DNA of 17,009 nt, from contig CAJTPM010000055.1 of NCBI GenBank assembly GCA_910578085.1, forward strand, positions 1 to 17,009, given 5' to 3'. A program made the translations under genes and the position numbers. The notes below the pieces were generated by a model, which saw nothing but the letters and a program-made list of their open reading frames with translations, was not told the origin of the DNA and did not search any database. This DNA comes from an uncultured Lachnospiraceae bacterium. GTDB lineage: Bacteria > Bacillota > Clostridia > Lachnospirales > Lachnospiraceae. Positions 1 to 7,384 of the stretch are shown here, piece by piece (within the stretch, counting starts at the first letter, position 1; each line of letters starts with the position of its first letter).

Positions 1-76
1 AAGGCATCTGAAAGCCTTGTGTTTATTGGCTTAAAGATTCCGAGAGATTATAGAACTGAAATGGAGGAAAATAGAT
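1..76 (+). other. Window edge; end of upstream gene not resolved
   Basis: One frame stays open from base 1 to a TAA at 82-84, which would overlap the next gene by 8 bases, but the 27 residues it encodes (ending in MEENRYG) match no family I recognise. The other two forward frames stop at about 11 and 34. An upstream PTS component or regulator probably ends here, but I cannot say in which frame. The GGAGG at about 63-67 serves the next gene. Confidence 0.25.
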
Positions 77-382
77 ATGGCTAAAGAAAATATGAGTTTT
101 CTGGTATGTTGTGCAAACGGTGCAGGTTCCAGCCTGATGATGAAAATGACAATGCAGAAGACATTAGATAAGGTTGGAATTAAACCCGGCAAAGTACACC
201 ACTGTGCGCTGTCGGAGGGTAAGACCGCAGCTTCCCAGTACGACGTGGTATTCTGCGCTCAGAATTTTACAAACATGTTCAAGGATGCTGAGAAAAAGGG
301 CACCATCGTGATCGGTCTGCGCAATATCATGTCCCAGCAGGAAATGGAAGATAAGATGAGAGAAAAAGGTATTATTGCATAA
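77..382 (+). CDS. ulaB: PTS EIIB component, L-ascorbate (UlaB/SgaB) type
   Basis: This is a 101-residue cytoplasmic phosphocarrier. It would accept a phosphoryl group from EIIA on a cysteine and pass it to the sugar carried by EIIC. The N-terminal phosphorylation loop CANGAGSSLMMKM (Cys12) matches the UlaB motif CGNGQGSSMIMKM, and the later VIGLRNIMS matches the UlaB segment VVGVRNMLS. Length equals that of the E. coli protein. The ATG at 77 follows a GGAGG about 10 bases upstream. EIIA and EIIC are not visible in the window, so the substrate is inferred from family resemblance and from the two ula-type epimerases downstream. A related pentitol or ketose substrate is possible. Confidence 0.88.
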   Translation: MAKENMSFLVCCANGAGSSLMMKMTMQKTLDKVGIKPGKVHHCALSEGKTAASQYDVVFCAQNFTNMFKDAEKKGTIVIGLRNIMSQQEMEDKMREKGIIA

Positions 383-391
383 GAAAAGAAT

Positions 392-422
392 CGGGAGCCC
401 CGTCATTTTGGCAGGGCTCCCG
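392..422. other. Perfect 9-bp hairpin after ulaB-like gene
   Basis: CGGGAGCCC at 392-400 pairs perfectly with GGGCTCCCG at 414-422 around a 13-nt loop. On the + strand it is followed by TAAAAATG, which is a poor U-tract. On the minus strand it is followed by ATTCTTTTCTTA, which is better. It may be an attenuator or 3'-end stabiliser that partly separates the PTS gene from the regulator downstream. It is not a convincing rightward terminator. Confidence 0.45.
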
Positions 423-453
423 TAAAAATGAAATCAGTTCGTTTGGAAAATCT

Positions 454-470
454 GTGCTGATAGGCAGCAC
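454..470. promoter_or_regulatory. Short inverted repeat just upstream of the deoR-type gene
   Basis: GTGCTG at 454-459 and CAGCAC at 465-470 are perfect inverted arms with a 5-base spacer. They end 2-3 bases before the GGAGG Shine-Dalgarno (473-477) of the DeoR-family gene. The position would suit an autoregulatory operator or an RNA hairpin modulating translation. No clear sigma-A promoter is visible between 383 and 482, so the regulator is probably co-transcribed with the upstream gene. Confidence 0.3.
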
Positions 471-482
471 GCGGAGGTCAGC

Positions 483-1253
483 ATGAAGAGGGAAAGAGCT
501 TATGTAGAAGGAAGAAGACAACAGGTGCTGGATATGCTGCAGAGAAACCCACAGATCCGTGTAGATGAACTGGCCGAAAGATTAGGCGTTTCTGTGGTGA
601 CAATTCGGAGAGATCTCCAGTTTCTGGAAGAAAAGAAGCAGATCACAAGATTTTACGGAGGGGCGAGGGTATCAAAAGAGGCGGATGGCTATATGGATGA
701 TGTCACCATATACAGAGATCTGATCGCGAGATATGCTGCGACACTTGTGGAGGACGGGGATACGATCTTTATCAACACCAGCCGCAATGCCCTCAATATC
801 ATCAAATATATTAAGAGCCGGCATGTGACGGTAATTACCAACAACGGTAAGGCTATCAGCCAGGAGAAGGCGGATGGCGTCGATATTATTCTGACAGGCG
901 GCGAGGTGAGACATCCCAAAGAGGCGTTAGTGGGAGACTTTGCCACCAGAAACCTGCAGAATATTTTTGCAAAAAAGGCCTTTATGGGCTGTGCCGGCAT
1001 CAGCGCGGCGACAGGCATGTCCACGGAGATCGCAAATGAAGTGAATGTTAACCAGCTGATGATAGAGCATACGACACAGGCGGTATATCTGCTGGCGGAC
1101 TATACAAAAATAGGACATAACAGTAGTTTTACGAGCTGTGGCATTGAGGTCATAAAACACCTGATAACAGATGAGATGGCGCCGGAAGAAGAGCTGGAGC
1201 AGATGCGCATGCAGGGAGTGGAAGTCTGTCAGGTGAAAAAGAGCGATTACTGA
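483..1253 (+). CDS. DeoR/GlpR-family transcriptional regulator
   Basis: This is a 256-residue DNA-binding regulator of the DeoR family, whose members usually repress sugar-catabolic operons and respond to a phosphorylated intermediate. The N-terminal winged HTH spans about residues 11-60, with the recognition region around GVSVVTIRRDL and the family-typical RFYGGA just after it. The C-terminal sensor domain (about 75-230) has the family landmarks NTSRNAL, VITNN, LTGGEVR, VGDFA and LADYTKIG. Full length is typical. ATG 483 has GGAGG six bases upstream. It lies inside the operon, between the PTS subunit and the epimerases, so it most likely controls this pathway. The inducer is unknown. Confidence 0.93.
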   Translation: MKRERAYVEGRRQQVLDMLQRNPQIRVDELAERLGVSVVTIRRDLQFLEEKKQITRFYGGARVSKEADGYMDDVTIYRDLIARYAATLVEDGDTIFINTSRNALNIIKYIKSRHVTVITNNGKAISQEKADGVDIILTGGEVRHPKEALVGDFATRNLQNIFAKKAFMGCAGISAATGMSTEIANEVNVNQLMIEHTTQAVYLLADYTKIGHNSSFTSCGIEVIKHLITDEMAPEEELEQMRMQGVEVCQVKKSDY

Positions 1254-1302
1254 TTTGTATTCGCGCGAACCTGAAAAGCAAAGAGCAGGAGGCAGCAGGA
1301 AA

Positions 1303-2151
1303 ATGAAAGCATATGCTTTGGGATTATATGAAAAGGCAATGCCCTCTGATATTACATGGAGGGAAAAACTGGAAGCGGCAAAGGAGGCCGGGTACGATTA
1401 TGTGGAACTCAGCATTGATGCCACAGAAGATAAGATCGGGCGTCTGGATATGCCAATGGAGGAACGTCTTGCGCTGGTGAAACTGATGTATGAGACAGGA
1501 ATGCCGATTCGCACGATGTGTGTCAGCGCTTTGACAAAATATTCCATGGGGAATGATAAATCGGACTATGAGGCCAGAGCGATGGAGATTCTGGAAAAGT
1601 CCATCCGGTTTGCAGAGGATATTGGTGTCCGGGTGGTGATGATCCCGGGCTATGATGTGTACTATGAGCCATCCACGATAGAGACAAAGAGACGCTATCT
1701 GAAGAATTTGCGGATTGGCGCTGAGATGGCGGAACGGGCTGGCGTGATACTGGGCCTGGAAACCATGGAAAATGAATTTATGAATACTGTGGAAAAGGCT
1801 ATGAAATATGTTGTTTTGTGCGGCTCCAATTACTTAAAGGTCTATCCGGATCTGGGAAATATGACAAATGCGGCAGTGCAGTATCAGTCTGATGTGCTGG
1901 AGGATCTGGAACTGGGGAGAGGTAATATGACTTCTCTTCACCTGAAAGAGACGCTGCCAGGAAGATACCGTGAGGTGCCTTACGGCATGGGACATGTGAA
2001 CTTTGAGGCGGCCATCGAAAAGGCATGGGAGCTGGGGATCCGCAGGTATGTGACGGAATTCTGGTACACGGGCGATGACAACTGGAAGGACGACCTGCGC
2101 TCTGCCCATGATAGAATGGCGGGGATTCTTGACAGACAGGTCAGAGGGTGA
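1303..2151 (+). CDS. ulaE: L-ribulose-5-phosphate 3-epimerase (UlaE/SgaU type)
   Basis: This is a 282-residue TIM-barrel epimerase of the xylose-isomerase-like superfamily that interconverts L-xylulose-5-P and L-ribulose-5-P. The N-terminus MKAYALGLYEKAMP aligns with E. coli UlaE (284 aa). Other landmarks are VELSID, AGYDVYY-like PGYDVYY, and YPDLGN. The four residues expected to bind the metal and act in catalysis are present: Glu153 (GLETMEN), Asp183 (YPDLGN), His213 (SLHLKE) and Glu252 (TEFWY). I chose ATG 1303 because AGGAGG lies about 10 bases upstream and the homologous N-terminus begins there. A TTG at 1255 would add 16 unrelated residues. It is followed by the propeller-like gene and then the 4-epimerase. 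Confidence 0.93.
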   Translation: MKAYALGLYEKAMPSDITWREKLEAAKEAGYDYVELSIDATEDKIGRLDMPMEERLALVKLMYETGMPIRTMCVSALTKYSMGNDKSDYEARAMEILEKSIRFAEDIGVRVVMIPGYDVYYEPSTIETKRRYLKNLRIGAEMAERAGVILGLETMENEFMNTVEKAMKYVVLCGSNYLKVYPDLGNMTNAAVQYQSDVLEDLELGRGNMTSLHLKETLPGRYREVPYGMGHVNFEAAIEKAWELGIRRYVTEFWYTGDDNWKDDLRSAHDRMAGILDRQVRG

Positions 2152-2237
2152 TATTTCCTGTTGTCCGTGTGGAAATGCACCAATTAGAGCGCATTGTGTC
2201 TGAAAATGCAGAAAATAATAGAAAAGAGGACTGTAAA

Positions 2238-3290
2238 ATGAAAGTAGAAAAAAAGGTCATTTCAAATCTGACAAAATGTTATGCGATCGCTCCGTTAAAA
2301 TATCATGGGGAGGAACATTTTCTGGTGGCGGCGGAAAAGGTGGATAAATGCCTGCTTTTTGATGCAGACGGAAATGAGAAGGACGTTGTCTGGACAGAAC
2401 CCGGCGGCGTGATGACAATGGTGCAGGTGCCGGGCAGCGACGGTCAGTTTCTGGCAACCAACAGATTCTATTCGCCGAATGATTCCAAAGAGGCGAAGAT
2501 CGTTATCGCAACGCCCATCGAAAAGGGAAACTGGGAAATAAGGACGTTGGTGGAGTTGCCTTTTGTGCATAGATTTGATATTCTGGTAAGGAATGGTGTA
2601 AAGTACCTGATTGCCTGTGCGCTTAAATCCGATCATGAATACAAGGAGGACTGGAGATTCCCGGGAAAAGTGTTCGCGGCAGTGCTTCCCGATGATCTGA
2701 GCGGATTTAATGAAGAGCATCAGCTTTCCCTCACTGTGATTAGGGAAAATATGTTGAAGAACCATGGTTATTACAGAACGGAGGATAATGGACTGCCCTG
2801 CAGTATTATCTCTTCGGACAACGGCGTATTTAAATTTACACCCCCCGAGAGCGCAGACGGAGCGTGGACCATTGAGGAACTGATTTCCGATGCGGCCAGC
2901 GATGCGGTGCTTGTGGACTTCGATGAGGACGGAGAAAAGGAGCTGGCAGTGCTCACGCCTTTCCATGGGGATACGATCCGTTTTTATAAGAAAAAAGACG
3001 GCATATTCAGGCTGGATTATGAGTTTGAGGAAAAGAGAGAGTTTTTACATTCGATCTATGGCGGTATGATGTGCGGGAAACCTGTGCTGGTGACGGGGCA
3101 CCGCAAAGGCGAAAGGGATCTGATGATGTTCTCCTACAACAAGGAAAAAGGTGCTTACGAGATGGAGTATATCGACAGGGACTGCGGTTCCGCAAATGTG
3201 TATCACTATGTGAAGGACGGGAAGGATATGCTGGTGTCCACGAACAGGGAGATCGATGAAGCGGCGCTTTACACAATAACAAGGGAATAG
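2238..3290 (+). CDS. Cytoplasmic FG-GAP/VCBS-like beta-propeller protein, function unknown
   Basis: This is a 350-residue protein with no signal peptide or membrane helix. It is rich in short beta-strand repeats. The clearest repeat is at about residues 222-240, where VLVDFDEDGEKELAVL has the D-x-D-x-D-G pattern and trailing hydrophobic strand of FG-GAP/VCBS propeller blades. Similar strand patterns occur around FDILVRNGVKYLIA (113-126), GKPVLVTGHRKG (280-291) and KDMLVSTN. Histidines at about 111, 175, 271 and 288 could form a metal site. ATG 2238 follows AGAGGA; the open frame extends back to 2148, but those extra residues overlap the end of the epimerase gene and lack a good ribosome binding site. 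Lying between two ula-type epimerases, it probably takes part in the same sugar pathway. Some propellers are lactonases, and the fungal aldos-2-ulose dehydratase also has a propeller, but no enzyme activity can be assigned from sequence. Confidence 0.75.
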   Translation: MKVEKKVISNLTKCYAIAPLKYHGEEHFLVAAEKVDKCLLFDADGNEKDVVWTEPGGVMTMVQVPGSDGQFLATNRFYSPNDSKEAKIVIATPIEKGNWEIRTLVELPFVHRFDILVRNGVKYLIACALKSDHEYKEDWRFPGKVFAAVLPDDLSGFNEEHQLSLTVIRENMLKNHGYYRTEDNGLPCSIISSDNGVFKFTPPESADGAWTIEELISDAASDAVLVDFDEDGEKELAVLTPFHGDTIRFYKKKDGIFRLDYEFEEKREFLHSIYGGMMCGKPVLVTGHRKGERDLMMFSYNKEKGAYEMEYIDRDCGSANVYHYVKDGKDMLVSTNREIDEAALYTITRE

Positions 3291-3301
3291 GAGAGAGAAC
3301 A

Positions 3302-3988
3302 ATGTTAGAAGAACTGAAAAAACGTGTTTATGAGGCGAATATGCTGTTGCCAAAATATGGGTTAGTGACGTTCACCTGGGGCAATGTGAGTGAGATCGAC
3401 AGGGAGAGCGGGCTTTTCGCGATCAAACCCAGCGGGGTGGACTATGATAAGCTGACGCCGGAAGATATGGTGATTATGGACCTGGAGGGCAATAAGGTGG
3501 AGGGCAGATACAACCCGTCTTCCGATACGGCAACCCATGTAGAACTGTATAAGGCTTTCACGAAGATCGGCGGAGTGGTACATACCCATTCCCCCTGGGC
3601 TACCAGCTGGGCGCAGGCAGGCAGAGGAATTCCATGCTACGGCACGACCCATGCGGATTATATCTACGGAGAGGTGCCCTGTGCGAGATGCCTGACGGAG
3701 GAAGAACTGAAAGATTATGAGAAGAACACAGGTCTTCTGATCGTGGATGTATTTAAAGAGAAAGATTATGAGGCGGTTCCGGCAGTGTTATGTAAGAATC
3801 ACGGACCGTTCACCTGGGGAAAAGACGGCCACGAGGCAGTACACAACGCGGTGGTGTTGGAGGAAGTGGCAAAAATGGCGGCACGCTGCGAGATGATCAA
3901 TCCGGACGTGAAACCTGCGCCCAGGGAGCTGCAGGATAAGCATTATTACAGAAAGCATGGCGCAAACGCCTACTACGGACAGAAATGA
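3302..3988 (+). CDS. ulaF: L-ribulose-5-phosphate 4-epimerase (UlaF/AraD)
   Basis: This is a 228-residue class II aldolase-fold enzyme that converts L-ribulose-5-P to D-xylulose-5-P, feeding the pentose phosphate pathway. The zinc ligands are visible: His94 and His96 in VVHTHSPWA, and His167 in CKNHGPF. Other family marks are GNVSEID, KPSGVDYDKL, SSDTATHVELY (Asp75) and the C-terminal AYYGQK. Length matches E. coli AraD/UlaF (about 230). ATG 3302 is preceded by AGGAGAG. The partner 3-epimerase lies two genes upstream, which favours the ascorbate-type pathway (ulaF) over arabinose use (araD), although sequence alone does not separate these. Its stop overlaps the next start by four bases (ATGA), implying translational coupling. 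Confidence 0.93.
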   Translation: MLEELKKRVYEANMLLPKYGLVTFTWGNVSEIDRESGLFAIKPSGVDYDKLTPEDMVIMDLEGNKVEGRYNPSSDTATHVELYKAFTKIGGVVHTHSPWATSWAQAGRGIPCYGTTHADYIYGEVPCARCLTEEELKDYEKNTGLLIVDVFKEKDYEAVPAVLCKNHGPFTWGKDGHEAVHNAVVLEEVAKMAARCEMINPDVKPAPRELQDKHYYRKHGANAYYGQK

Positions 3989-4680
3989 TAAAAGCGATTA
4001 TTTTTGATATTGATAATACGATGTACAGCTTTGACAGGGCACACAAAGCGGCGATGACTGCTTTGGGTGCCTATGTGAAGGAAAACTTTGGCATGAAACC
4101 TGCGGAAATGGCAGACCTCATGAAAAAGTGCGCGGATATTGTGACGGAAAGAACCGGTGACAACTGCGCGGCGCTGCACAACAGGCTTCTTCGTTTTCAA
4201 TGCTTTCTGGAGCAGATCGACAGTACAGAGTATCAGAAAGCCATGGAAATGTATCATGTCTACTGGGATACAATACTGGAAGTTATGGAGCCGGAACCTG
4301 GACTTGTTCCTCTGCTTTCCCGGTTGAAAGCGAGAGGAATCAGACTGGGAGTCGGTTCGGATATGACGGCTTATATACAGTATAAAAAGCTTGAAAAGCT
4401 GGGCGTTCTGAAGTACCTGGATTTCATTGTGACAAGTGAGGAAGCCGGTGAGGAGAAACCCACACCGCGCTTCTTTGAGCTGTGCGTAAAAAAGGCAGGG
4501 TGTAAGCCGGAGGAATGCGTCTTTATCGGGGACAGCCTGAAAAAGGATGTGATCGGCTCCACCGAATTTGGGATGAAGGGGACATGGTACTGTCCTGAGG
4601 ATGCTGTCAGCGCCGGATATCCGGTTATCAGATCTTTTGAGGACTTTATGCGGGGAGAGGAACAGGAAAGAGACGGATGA
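3985..4680 (+). CDS. HAD-superfamily hydrolase (subfamily IA-like phosphatase)
   Basis: This is a 231-residue haloacid-dehalogenase-fold protein, probably a small-molecule phosphatase. Motif I is DIDNT, with nucleophile Asp8 and acid/base Asp10. Motif II is the serine in GVGSD. Motif III is the lysine in EEKPTPRFF, and motif IV is GDSLKKD. A helical cap lies between motifs I and II (about residues 15-100). Start ATG 3985 overlaps the stop of the 4-epimerase, and its own stop overlaps the next gene, again by ATGA. It may remove phosphate from sugar phosphates that accumulate in the pathway. The substrate is not predictable. Confidence 0.88.
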   Translation: MIKAIIFDIDNTMYSFDRAHKAAMTALGAYVKENFGMKPAEMADLMKKCADIVTERTGDNCAALHNRLLRFQCFLEQIDSTEYQKAMEMYHVYWDTILEVMEPEPGLVPLLSRLKARGIRLGVGSDMTAYIQYKKLEKLGVLKYLDFIVTSEEAGEEKPTPRFFELCVKKAGCKPEECVFIGDSLKKDVIGSTEFGMKGTWYCPEDAVSAGYPVIRSFEDFMRGEEQERDG

Positions 4681-5474
4681 GTATACAAACAATATTTCTG
4701 GTGTTGTTGGGGGCGGCGGTTTTTGTAGTTGGGACCACCAATATCAGGGCGTATCTGCGGCTGCAGAAGCCGGGAAATATGCTGAGTGGAAAGGTGCTTT
4801 CTGCAAAGCTTGTCGAAAAAAGGGATAAGGAGGAGCGGCTGATCCAGCACTACTACGAAATGATGGTGCAGTGCAGCGGCGGTGGAAAGACCTCTCACGA
4901 AAAGATAAGCAGCACGACGGCGTACGAAAAGGGCGACGAGATAAAGCTGATGAGAAGCGGCAGCAGGATAGTGCCCTTTACGGGAAAATCTGTTACTTTT
5001 GGTACGGCTCTTGCCATCACCCTTGCGGGAATGGGGCTGGCGGTTTTTCCGATCGTATATCAGAACAGCGGAGAAAAGGCCGGTTCGGTGATTCTGGTTC
5101 TTTTGCTGATCCTTGCCGGCGTGGTCTCGCTCTCTTCTTTCCTGAAAGACAGAGGGAAAAATCTGTCCGGGTTAGAGGGGGAGATCATTGATATTCTGTA
5201 TTACCGCACCGGGGAGAACAAGAAGTTTTCCAAACCTGTGGAGTCATACTACCCTCTGATCAGATGTATTGTTCATGAAAAGGAAAAGATTTTTTTGTCT
5301 GCTTATAATTCCAGAACAAAAGGTACTTATAAGGCCGGGGCAAAAGTGAAGCTGTTTTATGACGAGGAGCAGGAAGCAATCGTTGAAAAGAAAGCGAGCC
5401 CTTTGCTTGCCGGGCTTGCAGTGATTTTCTGGCTGCTTGCCCTGGTGGGCGTCATCAGTATTGTGGGCGGGTGA
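4677..5474 (+). CDS. Four-helix membrane protein with duplicated DUF3592-like domains
   Basis: This is a 265-residue predicted membrane protein. Hydrophobic helices lie at about residues 4-24, 102-124, 134-156 and 243-263. Two soluble beta-rich segments sit between the helices: about 35-98 and 163-238. Both begin with a G-[EK]-[IV] strand, carry a YY doublet, and end with a K/Y-x-G-x-x-[IV]-K-L motif (EKGDEIKLM and KAGAKVKLF). This suggests an internal duplication of a DUF3592-like unit. It is translationally coupled to the HAD gene by a four-base overlap and is the last gene of this operon. Its function is unknown and its link to sugar metabolism may be incidental. Confidence 0.7.
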   Translation: MSIQTIFLVLLGAAVFVVGTTNIRAYLRLQKPGNMLSGKVLSAKLVEKRDKEERLIQHYYEMMVQCSGGGKTSHEKISSTTAYEKGDEIKLMRSGSRIVPFTGKSVTFGTALAITLAGMGLAVFPIVYQNSGEKAGSVILVLLLILAGVVSLSSFLKDRGKNLSGLEGEIIDILYYRTGENKKFSKPVESYYPLIRCIVHEKEKIFLSAYNSRTKGTYKAGAKVKLFYDEEQEAIVEKKASPLLAGLAVIFWLLALVGVISIVGG

Positions 5475-5518
5475 AGTCTGACAGTTAGAGAAAGTGTGGC
5501 AGGGAGGCGGGAGCGCTG

Positions 5519-5570
5519 AACTGTTGTTACTGTTCACGGTTCCCATGCCGCGAATTGTAACAATAGTTTT
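5519..5570 (+). terminator. Probable intrinsic terminator of the ula-type operon
   Basis: CTGTTGTTAC at 5521-5530 pairs with GTAACAATAG at 5557-5566 with one G-U pair, and extends by AA/TT at the base. TTTTATAAATTT follows. The loop is long (26 nt) and can fold further. Its location about 45 bases after the last operon gene supports the call. Confidence 0.55.
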
Positions 5571-5600
5571 ATAAATTTGGTAAAAACGGGTAAAGGATCC

Positions 5601-5629
5601 TTGCCTGTTTGCAATAATTTTAGTATATT
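5601..5629 (+). promoter_or_regulatory. Sigma-A-like promoter for ptsI
   Basis: TTGCCT at 5601-5606 and TATATT at 5624-5629 are separated by 17 bases. They lie upstream of the AAGGAG ribosome binding site (5662-5667) and downstream of the putative terminator. The -35 is imperfect. Confidence 0.5.
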
Positions 5630-5675
5630 TTAATAAATGGAGCAGTAAAAGATAAAACCGAAAGGAGCAAAAATT

Positions 5676-7286
5676 ATGAGGGTATTATCGGGGAAAGCGG
5701 CGTTTAAAGGCGTTGCGATCGGAAAGATCAAAGAGTTTGGCGCTAAGAAAGTGGAAGTAAATAAGACCACAGTTTCTGATGTGGAAGCGGAGATCGCCCG
5801 GTTTGAAGCCGCCAAGGAAACTGCCTCCGCGCAGCTGGGCAGCCTGTATGAGAAAGCGGTTGCGGAAGTAGGTGAGGAGAATGCGGCGATTTTTGAGGTA
5901 CATCAGATGATGTTGGAGGATGAGGATTATCTGGACGGCATCAAGGGGATGATTCGGGATGAGCAGGTGAATGCGGAATATGCGGTTTCTGTAAACGGAC
6001 AGAATTTTTCAGATATTTTTGCTTCGATGGATGACGATTACATGAAGGAACGTGCGGCCGATGTAAAGGATATTTCTGCGAGAGTTGTCAGGATTCTGGC
6101 AGGCGTGGAAGAGGGCGGCGCAGCCATGGAAGAGCCGTCTATTCTGGTGGCGGAGGATCTGGCGCCCAGCGAGACGCTGCAGCTTGACAGAAGCAAGGTT
6201 CTGGCTTTTGTGACAAGAAAGGGTTCCACCAATTCTCATACGGCGATTCTTGCCCGTACGATGAATATCCCGGCGCTTGTTATGGTGTCTGAGGCTGAGC
6301 ATGTAGATGGGCTGATGGGCATCGTGGATGGTAAGGAAGGAAAGCTGATCGTAGAACCGGATGAGGAGACTATAAAGAGTTATCAGGATAAACTGGAAGC
6401 ACAGAAAAAGGAACAGGAACTGTTAAATGCCTTAAAGGGCAAACCCAGTGTGACAAAAGACGGCAGGAAAGTAAATCTCTATGCGAATATCGGCGGCGTA
6501 GAGGATGCAGAGGCTGCTCTCGCCAATGATGCGGAGGGAATCGGCCTGTTCAGAAGCGAGTTTTTGTATCTGCAGAGTAACGACTTTCCCACGGAAGAAG
6601 AGCAGTTTGAGGCTTATAAAGCCGTGGCGGAGAAGATGGAAGGAAAGCGTGTGATCATCCGTACACTGGATATCGGTGCGGATAAGCAGATCGGTTATTT
6701 CGGACTTGATAAGGAGGAAAATCCGGCTCTTGGTTATCGTGCGGTCAGGATCTGTTTAAACAAGAGGGAAGTGTTCAGAACCCAGCTTCGTGCACTGTGC
6801 AGAGCTTCCGCTTATGGCAGGATAGCGATCATGGTGCCGATGATTATCTCCGTGTGGGAAGTGCAGACTGTCAAGAAGATTCTGGCGAAGATCAGGGAAG
6901 AGCTGTTAGAAGAAGGCAAAGAAGTGGGCGAGATCGAGTTCGGTATTATGATCGAGACGCCGGCATCTGTTATCATTGCCGATGAACTGGCAAAAGAGGT
7001 GGATTTCTTCAGCATCGGGACAAATGATCTGACCCAGTATACATTGGCGATCGACCGTCAGAATGCAAAACTGGATATGTTCTATAATGCACACCACCCG
7101 GCTATTTTACGGATGATCAAGATGGTGGTGGATGCAGCACATAAGGAAGGTATCTGGGCCGGTATCTGTGGTGAACTGGGCGCGGATACGACGCTGACGG
7201 AAGAGTTTGTGAATATGGGAGTGGATGAGCTTTCCGTATCGCCGGCAATGATACTTCCGGTGAGGAATAAGGTTGTAAATATGTAG
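5676..7286 (+). CDS. ptsI: PTS Enzyme I (phosphoenolpyruvate-protein phosphotransferase)
   Basis: This is the 536-residue cytosolic first enzyme of the PTS. It autophosphorylates from PEP on a histidine and donates to HPr. Domains in order are an N-terminal HPr-binding helical region (about 1-140), the phosphohistidine domain with active-site His188 in GSTNSHTAILAR, and a C-terminal PEP-binding TIM barrel. The barrel carries IGLFRSEFLY, RTLDIGADKQ, GYRAVRICL, MIETPA, SIGTNDLTQY and GICGELGAD, the last holding catalytic Cys498. It is somewhat shorter than E. coli or B. subtilis EI (about 570-575), with the C-terminus ending soon after the last barrel helix. ATG 5676 has AAGGAG at the right distance. 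It precedes ptsH, the reverse of the common ptsH-ptsI order. Confidence 0.97.
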   Translation: MRVLSGKAAFKGVAIGKIKEFGAKKVEVNKTTVSDVEAEIARFEAAKETASAQLGSLYEKAVAEVGEENAAIFEVHQMMLEDEDYLDGIKGMIRDEQVNAEYAVSVNGQNFSDIFASMDDDYMKERAADVKDISARVVRILAGVEEGGAAMEEPSILVAEDLAPSETLQLDRSKVLAFVTRKGSTNSHTAILARTMNIPALVMVSEAEHVDGLMGIVDGKEGKLIVEPDEETIKSYQDKLEAQKKEQELLNALKGKPSVTKDGRKVNLYANIGGVEDAEAALANDAEGIGLFRSEFLYLQSNDFPTEEEQFEAYKAVAEKMEGKRVIIRTLDIGADKQIGYFGLDKEENPALGYRAVRICLNKREVFRTQLRALCRASAYGRIAIMVPMIISVWEVQTVKKILAKIREELLEEGKEVGEIEFGIMIETPASVIIADELAKEVDFFSIGTNDLTQYTLAIDRQNAKLDMFYNAHHPAILRMIKMVVDAAHKEGIWAGICGELGADTTLTEEFVNMGVDELSVSPAMILPVRNKVVNM

Positions 7287-7305
7287 CAGTTCAGCTACGG
7301 AAGTG

Positions 7306-7344
7306 GACAATTGTCTTGACAGAGTAGTAATAATAAATGATAAT
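7306..7344 (+). promoter_or_regulatory. Strong sigma-A-like promoter for ptsH, with palindrome at the -35
   Basis: TTGACA at 7316-7321 and GATAAT at 7339-7344 are spaced by exactly 17 bases, which is 11 of 12 consensus positions. A perfect 10-bp palindrome, GACAATTGTC at 7306-7315, abuts the -35 and could bind a regulator. The optimal AAGGAGG ribosome binding site follows at about 7369-7375. ptsH can therefore be expressed without ptsI. Confidence 0.72.
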
Positions 7345-7384
7345 GAGTGGAGAGTAAAAAATTAATATAAGGAGGATTTATTTC

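Noticed and set aside
392..422. Rightward terminator after the EIIB gene
   Set aside because: The stem is strong but is followed by TAAAAATG, not a T-run. It is listed as a hairpin of unknown role instead.
1255..1302. TTG start for the 3-epimerase
   Set aside because: The 16 added residues are not found in UlaE, and AGGAGG is placed correctly for the ATG at 1303.
3973..4692. Minus-strand open frame of 239 codons
   Set aside because: It is the shadow of the HAD phosphatase gene, which has all four HAD motifs and ATGA-coupled ends.
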